DNA of 50,839 nt, from contig CALAJT010000019.1 of NCBI GenBank assembly GCA_937923145.1, positions 1 through 50,839 on the forward strand, written 5' to 3'. The DNA is from an uncultured Rubritalea sp. (GTDB taxonomy: Bacteria > Verrucomicrobiota > Verrucomicrobiia > Verrucomicrobiales > Akkermansiaceae). Positions within the stretch are counted from its first letter, which is position 1. Every line of letters starts with the position of its first letter. Position numbers and translations under genes: made by a program. Positions 8,878 to 19,000 of this stretch are shown one piece after another. Under the pieces are notes generated by a model, which saw only the letters and a list, made by a program, of their open reading frames with translations, made no database searches and had not been told where the DNA came from.

Positions 8878-9675
8878 TTAGTTACTAGGAGCTGGCTTTT
8901 TCTCTGACTTTTTCAGAGGCTTAGCTCCTAGCTTTATTAAAGTAGGCTCTATCGCTTCTGCCCATATTTCATAACCTTTCTCCTTAGGATGTAGAGCATC
9001 TGGCATCACCTCCTTAGTAAGTATTCCTTTCTCATCTAGGAACTTGTCTGAGATATCTAGGAAGTGGACTCGCTCAGCATCAGCTAATTTAGAAATTCTC
9101 TCATTGATCGCTACATTAATTTTACGTAATGGATCAGTCGGCTGGACTCCTCTAGGAAATACTCCTAATAGTAAAATTTTAGCTTCCGGGCATCTGGACC
9201 TAAGTGTAGACAGGATAATTTTGATTCCATCGGCAGTCTCGGATGGATCTTGTTTCAGATGTCCAGTGTTATTAGTTCCGATCATGAGTACTATAACCTT
9301 AGCATTTTTTTGCTTTTTAAGGTTGCCGTTGTTTAGCCTCCACATGACATGCTCAGTGCGGTCACCAGAGAATCCTAGATTCAAAGCATTACGATCCTTG
9401 TAGTAAGTGTCCCAAGTCGATTTACCTGCATTTTCAAAGCCGTGAGTTATTGAATCGCCTATGAAAATCATATCGTAAGATTGCTTCTCTGCTAGTTTGT
9501 TTTTCTCTAACTGACGCCTCTTCCACCAATCTACATTATTTCTATGCTCTGACAGGGTAGCATTTACAGCATGATCGTCTGAAAAGAGAGATAGAATGTC
9601 AGGTTTAGTAGCTTCGGCTAAAGTAATATTGAATGAATTAAGCAAGAGAGAAGAGGCTAGGAGATGTAATTTCAT
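8878..9675 (-). CDS. exported SGNH/GDSL hydrolase (PAF-acetylhydrolase-like)
   Basis: A predicted secreted esterase or acetylhydrolase. Counting from the ATG at 9675, a signal peptide spans about 1-22 (MKLHLLASSLLLNSFNITLA). The SGNH blocks are in order: GDSITHG with Ser75, Gly in GFSGDRT (101-107), Asn in GTNN (133-136), and Asp226/His229 in DALHP. This block spacing is typical of the PAF acetylhydrolase-like group, which in many bacteria deacetylates glycans. The ATG at 9675 is preferred because it directly precedes the signal peptide; an upstream in-frame start at 9696 would add seven residues. The tail is Lys/Pro-rich. Substrate unknown. Confidence 0.88.
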   Translation of the reverse strand: MKLHLLASSLLLNSFNITLAEATKPDILSLFSDDHAVNATLSEHRNNVDWWKRRQLEKNKLAEKQSYDMIFIGDSITHGFENAGKSTWDTYYKDRNALNLGFSGDRTEHVMWRLNNGNLKKQKNAKVIVLMIGTNNTGHLKQDPSETADGIKIILSTLRSRCPEAKILLLGVFPRGVQPTDPLRKINVAINERISKLADAERVHFLDISDKFLDEKGILTKEVMPDALHPKEKGYEIWAEAIEPTLIKLGAKPLKKSEKKPAPSN

Positions 9676-9696
9676 ACAATACCTATTGAAATACAC

Positions 9697-10050
9697 TCCA
9701 ATTTGTCAATCAGATAAGAATGTGCTGCGCGAATCAAATCAATCATCATTTCCCCCTAATAATTCCAAAATGAGCTGCAAATATGTATTAGCGTCTGACT
9801 CCAATTAATACTAAGTTATTTCTTTCATCTTTCACACTCACCAACAAATCACCACAACTAACTAATAACAAACTCATTAAATAAAAGTTCAACAATTTCT
9901 GAATAATATTATGATACCGTATCTGGAAAAAAGGGTTGCCATACCACCTGCTCGAACTTAAAAGCCTGCTTACATCCAGCGCCGCAAGTCACCCAAACAA
10001 CTCAACATAAACGACTTAGCCTAAAATCCAATCCTTAAACCTCTAATAAA
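9697..10050. other. divergent intergenic region, about 350 bp
   Basis: AT-rich DNA between the divergent SGNH hydrolase and 3D-domain lipoprotein genes. It presumably holds both promoters. I see no gene, no clear repeat, and no promoter hexamers convincing enough to list. Confidence 0.4.
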
Positions 10051-10644
10051 ATGATAATGCAAAGTTACCTACTAAAGACGGCAATCGCCCTCGCAACAGC
10101 AGCTGCAGTTTCAAGTTGCTCACCATCAGATTCAGCTAAATCAGGAATCTTGTCACCAGTCACTCAGACAGTTTCTAACTCAAAGATAATCGGTAAAGAC
10201 AAACATGGGATGCCGACATACTCTGACAGTTCACGTAGCCGCTACGTAAGAGTAACAGCATACTCACACATGGAAATGGAACCAGGAGCTCCTGGACGTA
10301 AGAACGCAGCAGGAACTACTCTCAAGTATGGCAGTGTCCGTAGCGCAGCAGCTGACTGGTCACGTCTTCCACTCGGAACTACATTCAGAATTAAGGGAAC
10401 ATCTGGCACTACCTACGTAGTCGATGACTACGGCTCAGCTCTCGTAGGCACGAACACAGTAGACTTCTTCTTCCCCTCACTCAGCCAAATGCGCAGATGG
10501 GGAACTCGTAAGGTGACTATCGAGATCATCAAGATGGGATCATTCGAGCGTAGCTCGAAGCTTCTTAAGGGACGCAGACACGCTTCTCATTGCCGCAAGA
10601 TGTATTACGCTATTCAACCAAAGCTGAACGGCAACAATTACTAA
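10051..10644 (+). CDS. 3D-domain (double-psi beta-barrel, RlpA/MltA-like) lipoprotein
   Basis: The leader ends in a lipobox (AAVSSC at about 18-23), so the protein is expected to be a lipoprotein. The region from VRVTAYSHMEMEPG to VTIEII forms a 3D domain, the fold named for its three aspartates. Its landmarks are the Tyr/Ser start, N-A-A-G-T (substrate loop), LPLGTTFRI, YVVDDYGSAL and NTVDFFFPS followed by RRWGTRKV. 3D domains occur in cell-wall lytic and cortex-type enzymes, so a role in peptidoglycan turnover is likely but not shown. A strong stem-loop follows the gene. Confidence 0.8.
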   Translation: MIMQSYLLKTAIALATAAAVSSCSPSDSAKSGILSPVTQTVSNSKIIGKDKHGMPTYSDSSRSRYVRVTAYSHMEMEPGAPGRKNAAGTTLKYGSVRSAAADWSRLPLGTTFRIKGTSGTTYVVDDYGSALVGTNTVDFFFPSLSQMRRWGTRKVTIEIIKMGSFERSSKLLKGRRHASHCRKMYYAIQPKLNGNNY

Positions 10645-10673
10645 GAAGTATTACACAACTTCACTAATTTTCT

Positions 10674-10707
10674 ATGCGATGCTAGGTTCTCTAGCATCGC
10701 ATTTTCT
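10674..10707 (+). terminator. rho-independent terminator after the 3D-domain lipoprotein
   Basis: A perfect 12-bp stem (ATGCGATGCTAG / CTAGCATCGCAT) with a 5-base loop is followed by TTTCTTTG. It lies 30 bp past the stop codon of the 3D-domain gene. Confidence 0.85.
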
Positions 10708-10734
10708 TTGTAAAAAGATGCTGTCTATTTCAGA

Positions 10735-10745
10735 GAACATTGTTC
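10735..10745. promoter_or_regulatory. candidate SOS-type operator upstream of uvrA
   Basis: The palindrome GAACATTGTTC lies 25 bp before the uvrA GTG start. It carries the GAAC/GTTC half-sites used by several LexA proteins, but the spacing and orientation differ from the TGTTC-N4-GAACA motif known for Verrucomicrobia. It is therefore only a candidate. Confidence 0.3.
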
Positions 10746-10769
10746 ATTCTGTGAAAAATAATTAAGTCA

Positions 10770-13583
10770 GTGGAGAACATAAAAATCATCGGTGCCAGGC
10801 AGCACAACTTACAGAACATAGACGTGGAGATCCCTCGTGGTAAACTCGTGGTGATCACTGGTCCATCAGGTTCTGGTAAGTCATCGCTAGCATTTCACAC
10901 TCTCTATGCAGAAGGACAGAGACGCTATGTGGAGTCGCTTTCTGCCTATGCCCGTCAGTTTCTAGAGCAGCTAGAAAAGCCTGATGTTGACTCTATCGAG
11001 GGACTATCCCCTGCTATCGCTATTGAACAGAAAACGGGTGGGGTGAATCCTCGTTCCACCATCGCAACTGCCACTGAGATCTACGACTACTTGCGCATTC
11101 TCTATGCTGCTGCTGGCACCCCGCATGATCCAGTCACTGGGGAGGAGCTTCAGAAGATGACCTCGGCGAATATAGTCACCTCTCTGGCAGAAAAACCTGA
11201 GCGCACTAAGCTGATTATTCTCGCTCCAGTGCCTCTAACAGAAGCGCAAGATCCTGAGAGATTACTTTCAGATCTGCAGCGTCAGGGATTCGTCCGTATC
11301 CGTATAAATGGAGATCTAGCAGAAATCGAAGACGCTGCTGAAGCTTGGCCAGATAAGGTAGAAACTTTTGAAATCGTAATCGACCGTTTAGTCATCCGTG
11401 AAGGCACTGAGTCACGACTAGCTGACTCTATAGAAATGGCTCTACGCATCTGTGGATCAGAAACCAAAGCGCTGGTCATGACGCCTGATGCTAGTGACTA
11501 CGAGGAAGTATCCTTTCTAACAAGCTACCGTAATCCGGAGACTGGCTACGAACTTCCAGCTCTAACACCTAAACATTTCTCATTTAATTCGCATATAGGA
11601 GCGTGTGTAGACTGCCATGGTCTTGGGACACAGCTATTCTGTGATCAGACATTACTAGTGCCAGATCCCAGCAAATCACTGAATCAAGGCGCTATTCAGA
11701 TCTGGGGAGGAACTAAGACTAAAAAAGGCTGGGTGCAACGACAAGTAGAGGCTGTTGCTGATCACTTTAAAGTCGATCTTGATAAGCCATTTTCAAAGCT
11801 CCCTAAAAAATATAAAGACGCTATCTTCTACGGATTAGGTGAACAGGAAATTACCATGATCTGGGAGCGCGATGGCCAGGACATTCCGTGGAGTAAAACC
11901 TACGAAGGACTCTGCCCTATGGTGGAGCGCCTCTTTCACGATACAGAAAGCGAAGGTGTAAAGAAAAGCATGGGTAAATACATGACTGCTCAGCATTGTA
12001 AAACATGCGATGGGCAACGACTTAAACCTGAGATTCTCCATGTTAAGATTGGTGAGCTAGGAATTCAGGATTTTTGCGAACTTCCTGTAGAAGACTCGCT
12101 CGTAACTTTAGATGATTTCAAGATTCCAGATGAGAACCTTAAAGTCTGTCAGAACCTGATCAATGAAGTGCGCGAGCGTCTAGAGTTTCTAAATAACGTA
12201 GGACTAGGCTATCTAACCCTAGACAGAAAAAGCGGCACACTCTCAGGAGGAGAATCACAGCGAATCCGACTAGCCACACAGCTCGGAGCAGGGCTTGCTG
12301 GTGTAGTCTATGTGCTAGATGAGCCATCGATAGGACTGCACCAAGAAGACAACGCCATGCTCATCACTGCACTCAAGAAACTCCGCGATGCTGGCAATAC
12401 AGTCGTGGTGGTAGAGCACGATGAAGAAACCATACGAGCAGCAGACTGGGTCATCGATATCGGACCCGAAGCTGGTGCCAATGGCGGCAAACTCCTCTTC
12501 GCAGGCACCCCAAAAGATCTACTCAAATCTAAAAACTCCCTCACCGCAGAATACCTGAGCAAAGCGAAGCAGACAATTTCAAATCCGAAATCTCAAATAT
12601 CAAATCACCTAACCATCCGAGGTGCAACCGAACACAATCTCAAGAATCTAACAGTAAAGATCCCTCTCAACCAAATCGTCTGTGTCACAGGCTCATCTGG
12701 CTCTGGAAAATCCACTCTCATTCACAACATTCTCCACCGTGCGCTAGCACGTAAATTCCACAAAACCAAAGCTACTCCTGGAGCACATAAATCGATCGAG
12801 GGAATGGAGCATATTGATCGAGTTATTGTAGTGGATCAGTCAGCTCTAGGCAAATCCCCTAAGTCTAATCCAGCTACCTACACAGGTGCGCTGGATCATG
12901 TGCGACAGTTATTTGCTAAACTCCCCCTAGCACGTCAACGTGGCTACAAGGCTGGGAGATTCTCCTTTAATGTCAAAGGTGGACGCTGTGAAAAATGTTC
13001 TGGCGATGGTGCTCTCAAGATCGACATGCACTTCCTAGCAGATGCTTACATCCCGTGTGATTCGTGTCATGGGAAACGCTATAATCGAGAGACGCTAGAG
13101 ATCACTTTCAAAGGAAAAAATATCGCAGAGGTGTTAGAAATGAATGCTCAGGACGCAGCAGAATTTTTCGGCAAAGTCCCAAAACTAGATGCGATTCTTA
13201 CCTCTCTTTGTAATGTCGGACTCGGCTACATCAGACTCGGTCAGCCAGCGAACACACTTAGCGGCGGAGAAGCCCAGAGAGTGAAGCTCGCTAGTGAGCT
13301 GGCAAAATCGTCCGCAGGAAACACTCTCTATCTATTAGACGAACCTACCACAGGACTTCATTTCAAAGACATCGACATTCTACTCACAGCCTTAAAGAAT
13401 CTCCGAGACGCGGGGAACTCACTCATCATCGTAGAGCATAATCTAGACATCATCCGCCATGCCGACCACATCATCGATCTAGGACCTGGTGGAGGAAAAC
13501 ACGGTGGCAAGGTAGTTGCCGAAGGAACTCCTACTGAAGTAGCTAAAGTCAAAAAATCACTCACTGGAAAATGGCTGAAATAA
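10770..13583 (+). CDS. uvrA: excinuclease ABC subunit A
   Basis: UvrA is the damage-recognition ATPase of nucleotide excision repair. It has two ABC modules: Walker [10 protein letters not shown] at 31-39 and a second GSSGSGKST in the C-terminal half, with signatures [12 protein letters not shown] and [12 protein letters not shown]. Zinc-module cysteines (CVDCHG, CKTCDG, CEKCSG, CDSCHG) and the LDEPSIGLH / LDEPTTGLH Walker B blocks are present. The 937-residue length is normal. The start is a GTG at 10770. An oddity is the linker joining the two halves (about 602-613). It is coded by a 33-bp sequence nearly identical to an intergenic repeat that recurs just after the gene. Confidence 0.98.
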   Translation: MENIKIIGARQHNLQNIDVEIPRGKLVVITGPSGSGKSSLAFHTLYAEGQRRYVESLSAYARQFLEQLEKPDVDSIEGLSPAIAIEQKTGGVNPRSTIATATEIYDYLRILYAAAGTPHDPVTGEELQKMTSANIVTSLAEKPERTKLIILAPVPLTEAQDPERLLSDLQRQGFVRIRINGDLAEIEDAAEAWPDKVETFEIVIDRLVIREGTESRLADSIEMALRICGSETKALVMTPDASDYEEVSFLTSYRNPETGYELPALTPKHFSFNSHIGACVDCHGLGTQLFCDQTLLVPDPSKSLNQGAIQIWGGTKTKKGWVQRQVEAVADHFKVDLDKPFSKLPKKYKDAIFYGLGEQEITMIWERDGQDIPWSKTYEGLCPMVERLFHDTESEGVKKSMGKYMTAQHCKTCDGQRLKPEILHVKIGELGIQDFCELPVEDSLVTLDDFKIPDENLKVCQNLINEVRERLEFLNNVGLGYLTLDRKSGTLSGGESQRIRLATQLGAGLAGVVYVLDEPSIGLHQEDNAMLITALKKLRDAGNTVVVVEHDEETIRAADWVIDIGPEAGANGGKLLFAGTPKDLLKSKNSLTAEYLSKAKQTISNPKSQISNHLTIRGATEHNLKNLTVKIPLNQIVCVTGSSGSGKSTLIHNILHRALARKFHKTKATPGAHKSIEGMEHIDRVIVVDQSALGKSPKSNPATYTGALDHVRQLFAKLPLARQRGYKAGRFSFNVKGGRCEKCSGDGALKIDMHFLADAYIPCDSCHGKRYNRETLEITFKGKNIAEVLEMNAQDAAEFFGKVPKLDAILTSLCNVGLGYIRLGQPANTLSGGEAQRVKLASELAKSSAGNTLYLLDEPTTGLHFKDIDILLTALKNLRDAGNSLIIVEHNLDIIRHADHIIDLGPGGGKHGGKVVAEGTPTEVAKVKKSLTGKWLK
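12573..12607 (+). repeat. TTTCAAATC/CTCAAAT repeat copy, in frame inside uvrA
   Basis: A tandem-like stretch of the words AATTTCAAATC, AATCTCAAAT and TCAAATCA. It matches the intergenic copy at 13611-13644 with about four differences over 33 bases, and an inverted copy lies near 37613. It codes for an Asn-Pro-Lys-Ser-Gln-Ile-Ser-Asn segment between the two UvrA ATPase halves. Confidence 0.7.
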
Positions 13584-13610
13584 AGTTGAGATATAGTGTC
13601 CACACATAGC

Positions 13611-13644
13611 ACAATTTCAAATCTCCAATCTCAAATTTCAAATC
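13611..13644 (+). repeat. TTTCAAATC/CTCAAAT repeat copy between uvrA and ftsY
   Basis: The sequence ACAATTTCAAATCTCC followed by AATCTCAAATTTCAAATCA is the same element as inside uvrA, 1 kb upstream. Here it is intergenic, between the uvrA stop and the ftsY start. Confidence 0.75.
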
Positions 13645-13685
13645 ATCTTCCTTTACATCACCACAATATAACGTAATCAAAAGAC

Positions 13686-14537
13686 ATGGCAGGATTTTTC
13701 AAGAAGCTCATCAACAAAGTAACCAATAAAGCAGAGATCGACTGGGACGAACTCGAAGCAGATCTCATCTCTGCAGATCTCGGCGCCCGGCTCTCTATGA
13801 CCATCATTGATGAACTCCAAGCACTTGGTAGAAAGGTCAACTCTGACGACATCGTAGACACCGCCAAAAGACATATCGGAGAAATCCTCCCAGAAGACTT
13901 ACCACCTATAGAACCGCGCACCGATGGTAAGCCGCACGTGCTCCTAATGGTCGGAGTGAACGGCACAGGCAAGACCACTTCCACCGCAAAGCTCGCCCTC
14001 CATCTCAAGAAACAAGGTCACACTGTCATGGTCGCAGCTGCCGATACATTCCGTGCAGCAGCAGTCGAGCAGCTAGAAGTCTGGGCTGAGCGTATTGACG
14101 TACCTATCATGACTGGAGCGAAAAATGCAGACCCATCATCCGTCTGCTACAAGGCACACGAAGTATGTATCTCTGAAGGCATAGACTTCCTCATCTGCGA
14201 CACCGCCGGACGCCTCCACACTCGACATAATCTGATGGAAGAGCTTTCAAAAATAGAGCGTACCATCGCCAAACAAGACGAGACAGCACCCCATACAAAA
14301 CTCATCGTAGTAGACGCCACCACAGGCTCAAACGCTCTCCAACAAACCCGTGAATTTAACAAAGCAATCGAACTCAGCGGACTAGTAGTTACTAAGCTAG
14401 ATGGCTCAGGTAAAGGCGGCATCATCATCTCCATCTACCAAGACCTCAAGATCCCAGCAAGATTCATCGGACTCGGAGAAGAGCCTGAGATGTTTAAGAT
14501 CTTTAATAAAGAAGAATTTACCAAGGAGATAATGTAA
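13686..14537 (+). CDS. ftsY: signal recognition particle receptor FtsY
   Basis: FtsY is the membrane-associated SRP GTPase that receives ribosome-nascent chain complexes for insertion. GTPase motifs: G1 GVNGTGKTT at 90-98, DTFRAAAVEQL, G3 DTAGR, and G4 TKLDGSGKGG. The four-helix N domain precedes them. The protein is 283 residues and lacks the long acidic A domain of E. coli FtsY, beginning instead with a short amphipathic MAGFFKKLINK helix that could bind membrane. The C-terminus departs from the common form: EPEMFKIFNKEEF replaces the usual DDLRPF-type segment. It follows uvrA on the same strand after about 100 bp that contains a repeat. Confidence 0.95.
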   Translation: MAGFFKKLINKVTNKAEIDWDELEADLISADLGARLSMTIIDELQALGRKVNSDDIVDTAKRHIGEILPEDLPPIEPRTDGKPHVLLMVGVNGTGKTTSTAKLALHLKKQGHTVMVAAADTFRAAAVEQLEVWAERIDVPIMTGAKNADPSSVCYKAHEVCISEGIDFLICDTAGRLHTRHNLMEELSKIERTIAKQDETAPHTKLIVVDATTGSNALQQTREFNKAIELSGLVVTKLDGSGKGGIIISIYQDLKIPARFIGLGEEPEMFKIFNKEEFTKEIM

Positions 14538-14717
14538 CCTGTAACATATAGAATAAATAGCCTATCTATTATTCCCATAGCCTTTCACAGCTATAATATT
14601 AACGTAGAAAACCCCCATTCCTCTGACTACAACGATCTAAAGCGATAATTCTCATTATATAGTAAAACACTACTACTTTTTATTAGCTGATATAGGGTAT
14701 TTGTATGTAGTAATACA

Positions 14718-14757
14718 ACAAAAAAGCACTCGCTCAGGAAGACCAAGACGAGTGCTG
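14718..14757 (-). terminator. rho-independent terminator of the PEP-CTERM gene
   Basis: On the minus strand the stem AGCACTCG / CGAGTGCT is followed by a run of six T. It lies about 35 bp downstream of the PEP-CTERM stop codon. Confidence 0.75.
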
Positions 14758-14789
14758 AAGATAGTTTAACTGCTTTTTATAACCATTAG

Positions 14790-15359
14790 TTACCTCTTAC
14801 GACGAACTAATACGCTCAGAGCACCAAGACCAAGGAGCAGACTAGATGTTGGCTCAGGCACAGATATTGGTGTGATAACAACTGATGAAAACTCATTTAA
14901 TGAAGTGCGTTCATCAAAGGCAATATTCCTCATAACTCCAACATCATTAGTATATCCTAAAGAAGGCTGGGATAGCCCTCTAAAATCATCTACACCCCAA
15001 CCCATATGAGCAGATACTGACGTACTACCTTCTGCCCAAGTTATATTATTGATAGAATCTGCTGATAAAAAACCCCAGTTATTAAAAGTGCCATCCCAGT
15101 TGCTTTGTATATCATAGCTAGCCTCTGAACCGGCAGCACCTGTTATGGAATTAAAAACCAGAGGTAGCACAGGATTCCAATACAGCGTACTTACTGATGA
15201 TGTATCCCAACTATTAATCGTCAGAGTGTCAGTGCTAGCATCAACTACTCCAGTCCAGCGAAGTGTGTTAGAGCGACCATAGTCTACATTCCAAGTTTGA
15301 GCGTTAGCAATGCTTGAAAGAGAAAGAGCGGCTGTAAGTGTAATTAGTATTTTGTTCAT
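14790..15359 (-). CDS. PEP-CTERM sorting-domain exported protein
   Basis: A secreted protein of 189 residues. An N-terminal signal peptide (MNKILITLTAALSLSSIANA, cleavage near 20) is followed by a Trp/Asp/Ser/Thr-rich beta-type mature region without a known catalytic motif. The C-terminus is a canonical PEP-CTERM tripartite signal: VPEPTSS, a hydrophobic Leu/Gly-rich helix, and terminal RRKR. Such proteins are cut and anchored by an exosortase (EpsH/XrtA family), which must be encoded elsewhere. The tail Val-Pro-Glu-Pro begins near residue 167. It is a single gene with its own terminator. Function of the mature domain unknown. Confidence 0.88.
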   Translation of the reverse strand: MNKILITLTAALSLSSIANAQTWNVDYGRSNTLRWTGVVDASTDTLTINSWDTSSVSTLYWNPVLPLVFNSITGAAGSEASYDIQSNWDGTFNNWGFLSADSINNITWAEGSTSVSAHMGWGVDDFRGLSQPSLGYTNDVGVMRNIAFDERTSLNEFSSVVITPISVPEPTSSLLLGLGALSVLVRRKR

Positions 15360-15713
15360 TATATTGTTTGGGGTTAAATCATCTATAGTTATAAAACTTA
15401 ACAGTCAACTCTAATTAACAATAAATATATAATATATTAAATAAAGATACACTAAAGCATGGAAAGTAATTAACTAAACTTCTTTAATCAGGCTAAACAG
15501 ACCAACACCACCTAATACACTTATCAACAGCGCCTAACACCCCACAATAAACATACTTCGGAATTACTTTTGATAACCAAAAAAATCCCTTGTATATGCT
15601 TCTCTATTTGATATTCACCCTAGGAATGACCATTTACTATTCAGCAATACATGCTTAGATATAGACATCTATGGCTTTAGTCTAGCCAAAGTAAATAAGG
15701 ATAAAAATAGAAA
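15360..15713. other. intergenic region, about 350 bp, AT-rich
   Basis: Contains the presumed promoter of the PEP-CTERM gene, including a very AT-rich ATAAATATATAATATATTAA tract near 15421-15440. I see no gene, RNA or repeat in the rest. Confidence 0.4.
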
Positions 15714-15998
15714 CTACTTCTTATTGCGATAACCTTCCACCGCTATAATCTCCACGTAGAACGTGATCTGTTCCTTAGCCTCAGCCGCATCGATCAGCTT
15801 ATAAACATCTTTAAGATGACAAAAGCTAGCCTCATCCTTGGTATCGCCAAACTTGCACGAAAAGTCCCAAAAATCCACACCCTCAGGCAGCTTCTTAGCA
15901 CGTTCACGCTTAAGGTATTTATTAATCGTAGATTTAGTAGCCTCGATCTGGCGAGCTAGCTTTACCTTAGGTTTATCAAGTGTGAATATAGTTCTCAT
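15714..15998 (-). CDS. DUF6172 family protein
   Basis: A 94-residue soluble protein. Its pattern is F-x-L-x-x-P-K near the start, a KYLKRERAKKLPEGVD segment, W-D-F-x-C-K-F-G, and a final FYVEIIAVEGYR plus a Lys-rich end. This fits my recollection of DUF6172, a small widespread family of unknown function. It is isolated on the minus strand, with a short leader upstream containing TCTAGAGACAGGG and CCCTAGAAAG. No function can be proposed. Confidence 0.65.
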   Translation of the reverse strand: MRTIFTLDKPKVKLARQIEATKSTINKYLKRERAKKLPEGVDFWDFSCKFGDTKDEASFCHLKDVYKLIDAAEAKEQITFYVEIIAVEGYRNKK

Positions 15999-16068
15999 GA
16001 GTATAGTCTGCCTTTCTAGAGACAGGGCTATGGTCTAGTCAGATATCCCTAGAAAGTCAATCAACTCC

Positions 16069-19000
16069 CTACTTCTCTTTCTCTGGTATCACCCAGTCTC
16101 CGATATCTACTGCTTGTCCTATTTTGATCTGTATACCTTTCTTATCGAGATTCCCTCCATCTCTGTGGAATCTAACATCTACTCTACCAGGACGTATACC
16201 TTTCATGACGAAAGAACCATCCTTATCAGTCTTCGTCCAATCTCGCCCAGATTGCTCATCTACCTCTTGCTGGATTCCGATCGTTTGTCCAGCAAGAGGC
16301 TTATTATTTGAATCTATTACTCTCCCTATCAATGTCCCACCGGGCTTCAGCTCCAGTGTAAACTCCTTTACCATCCCCTTACGTATTGCAAACTGCTCAG
16401 ACACAGCTGGAGCTACTATTCTTTCAGATATATTCTTGGATTCATAGGCTATCAATCGATAGCCAAAGTCTTTAGATGCTGGTGCATAACATGAGAACTC
16501 TCCATTTTTTTTACATCGGACACCTGCTATCATAGTAGAATAAGAACCACGGTTCTCTAATACGCCTACTGTGATTTGTGAATTATCCTTAATCAGCTCA
16601 GAACTTACTATCCCTTTTATCAAGACGCCTGAAGTCAATTCTACATCCAAAGTCTTGATACCTTGCTTCAGCTCTAGTTCATAAACTTCCCCATTGAACC
16701 CCAAAGGAAACGGTGACTTTTCTTCCTTAATATTGACCGCATTTGCTTTGATATACTTATTCTTCCCCATATCCTCAAATTTAAGCGCTTGGATATAAAT
16801 CACTGTGTATTTACCAGGGAGTAATCCTTTAAAGGCTAGCTCACCATCTTCCACCTCTTTCTCTGGAGACAAATGAGTCAGGGAGCTTGGTCCCATGGAT
16901 TTCTGGAGGTAGATCACTGCTCCAGCCACTAGCTCTGAAGTCTCTTTATCTCTCACCTTTACTATTAGGTTAGCAGAAGGTTTCAGAGTAGGTTCAAGCT
17001 CTAACTTCTTCCCCAGTTTGAGTTCGAATGATTCATCGATGATGAAATCTCCAGATGCACTTCCTACTAGCCTCCATTTACCAGGTTCTAGAACCGCAGA
17101 AAACTTGCCTTTCGCATCTGTTTTCACACCTATTCTCAGCGGCTTAAGATTACTCAAACTCTCGTCACAACCATAGGACATATAGCGTGGATCGTATACC
17201 TTTTGCTCAGTCACAAAGTGCAGCACTCTATCAGCAATAGACTTACCAGCTTTGTTTCTTAATACTCCCTCACAACTAGTTCGTGACTGCAAAGTCACCC
17301 TTACAGGTCCATCTAATAATACACTTCTAGGAATCCACCTAGTCGCATAGCCTTTCGTATCTATTCTGAGATAACGATCAAACAAAACAGGCTCAAACTC
17401 CCCTTTGGCATTACTAGATATTCTCGTCTCTTTGAAAACAAGTTCCTGACCCTGTATCAGCTGAGGGTTTTGATATTCTGTTGAAGAAAGCTTAGCTCCT
17501 TTGATGGGTTTTCCTCCTTCATCAACAACGGTAATTCTAGCCTTTTTATCTTTTTGCTTACGCTCCGTATCTAGGTTCTCAAGACGCGCAACTTTATTGG
17601 ATATCCTCTCAGTAACCTTTAGCCTCATCACCTCAGATTCTGTGATTAAGCCTTCCGTAACAGCAAGATCTCCACTCTTTAATTTCACTGATATTCTTAA
17701 ACGATTTTGTTCCCTTTTCCTGGCGAATGATAAGATATGTTTAGATATTGCTCTAGAGTTATTTATGTTTTTACTTGCATTATCTCTATAGCCATTTTGC
17801 GTCTTCCCGATGGTTTCAATCCCGATAAATCTCTCTACCTCTAATTCTTGCCCTTCCTCATCGAAAATAATAATTCCAACTTTATCAGTCAGCATCAGAT
17901 CCAGAGTCTTTCCTCGATCTAGCTTAAACAGAGCTCTATAAAAGTCCTTATTAGGAAGGCTAACACAGTACTCTGCATCTTCTCGTAGATTGGGCAATGT
18001 CACTTCACCGCTATCGCTTGTCACTAAATCTCTAACAACCTTGACTACAAGCTCATTTTTAATCTCACCATAGTGTATTGTTTGATTCTTAAGAAGCTTA
18101 CCGTCTGATTGCCTAAGTATTACCTTTTGCGAAATCTGTTTACTCAGACTGATTACGAAATCACCTCCGCCTGGTTTCCAAATAGTAGTTCCAGACAGCC
18201 CCTGCTTATCATCCTTCGCGTGCACTATATATTCTTTATCAGTAGGTATATTGTCGATATGGAAATGCCTCTTATTGCTGTCTATACGTCCTAGCTCACC
18301 TTTGAAACTTCTACTGTAGTTATCTCCTACGTAAACAATATCCTCGTAATCCAAGAGAAATTTAATCTCTCCATCAAAAGCTTCAGAACCAACAGGACTC
18401 ATCACCACTCCCTCTATCCTCCCGACTGGCTTGGCTTCTAGAGTAAACGCCACTATCTGCTTACCCCTGACTTCATCTATAAAGACATCCTTTAAAAGAT
18501 TGCTGCTTCTTTCAGGACTTACATAAAATCCCTTCGGAGGACTCATTCTGAAACGAGACTGCCCAGGTAGAACAGTAAAACTAGCTATGCCATTCACATC
18601 AGTAAACTGAATTTTTTGATCACCTGCATCGGAATACCTAACAGCGGCAAAAGCAAGTGGCTCCCCAGTAAGTGAGTTCTTCCCATTTACCACCACAGAC
18701 TCACCTTTAGAGACCTTCAGATCTTCCAGTTCTTTAAATTCTGCTGGATTCAGCTTAAACTCCACCTTCTCTGCCAGCCAATCACCTGAATCTACCCGCA
18801 TCGTATACTTACCCTCTCCGCCACCACCTCTGGAAGCGTTATGACCTTTGCCATATAAGTCTCGGATAGCATATTTACCATTAGCATCAGTCTTCACGTA
18901 CCAAGCTATCCAAGAACCTTCAGACTTAATCCTCAGCAATTCATTAGCTAAGCCTTCGCCATTAGGTTTCACCACTCGTCCGCTCACACCAGCTGCTGGA

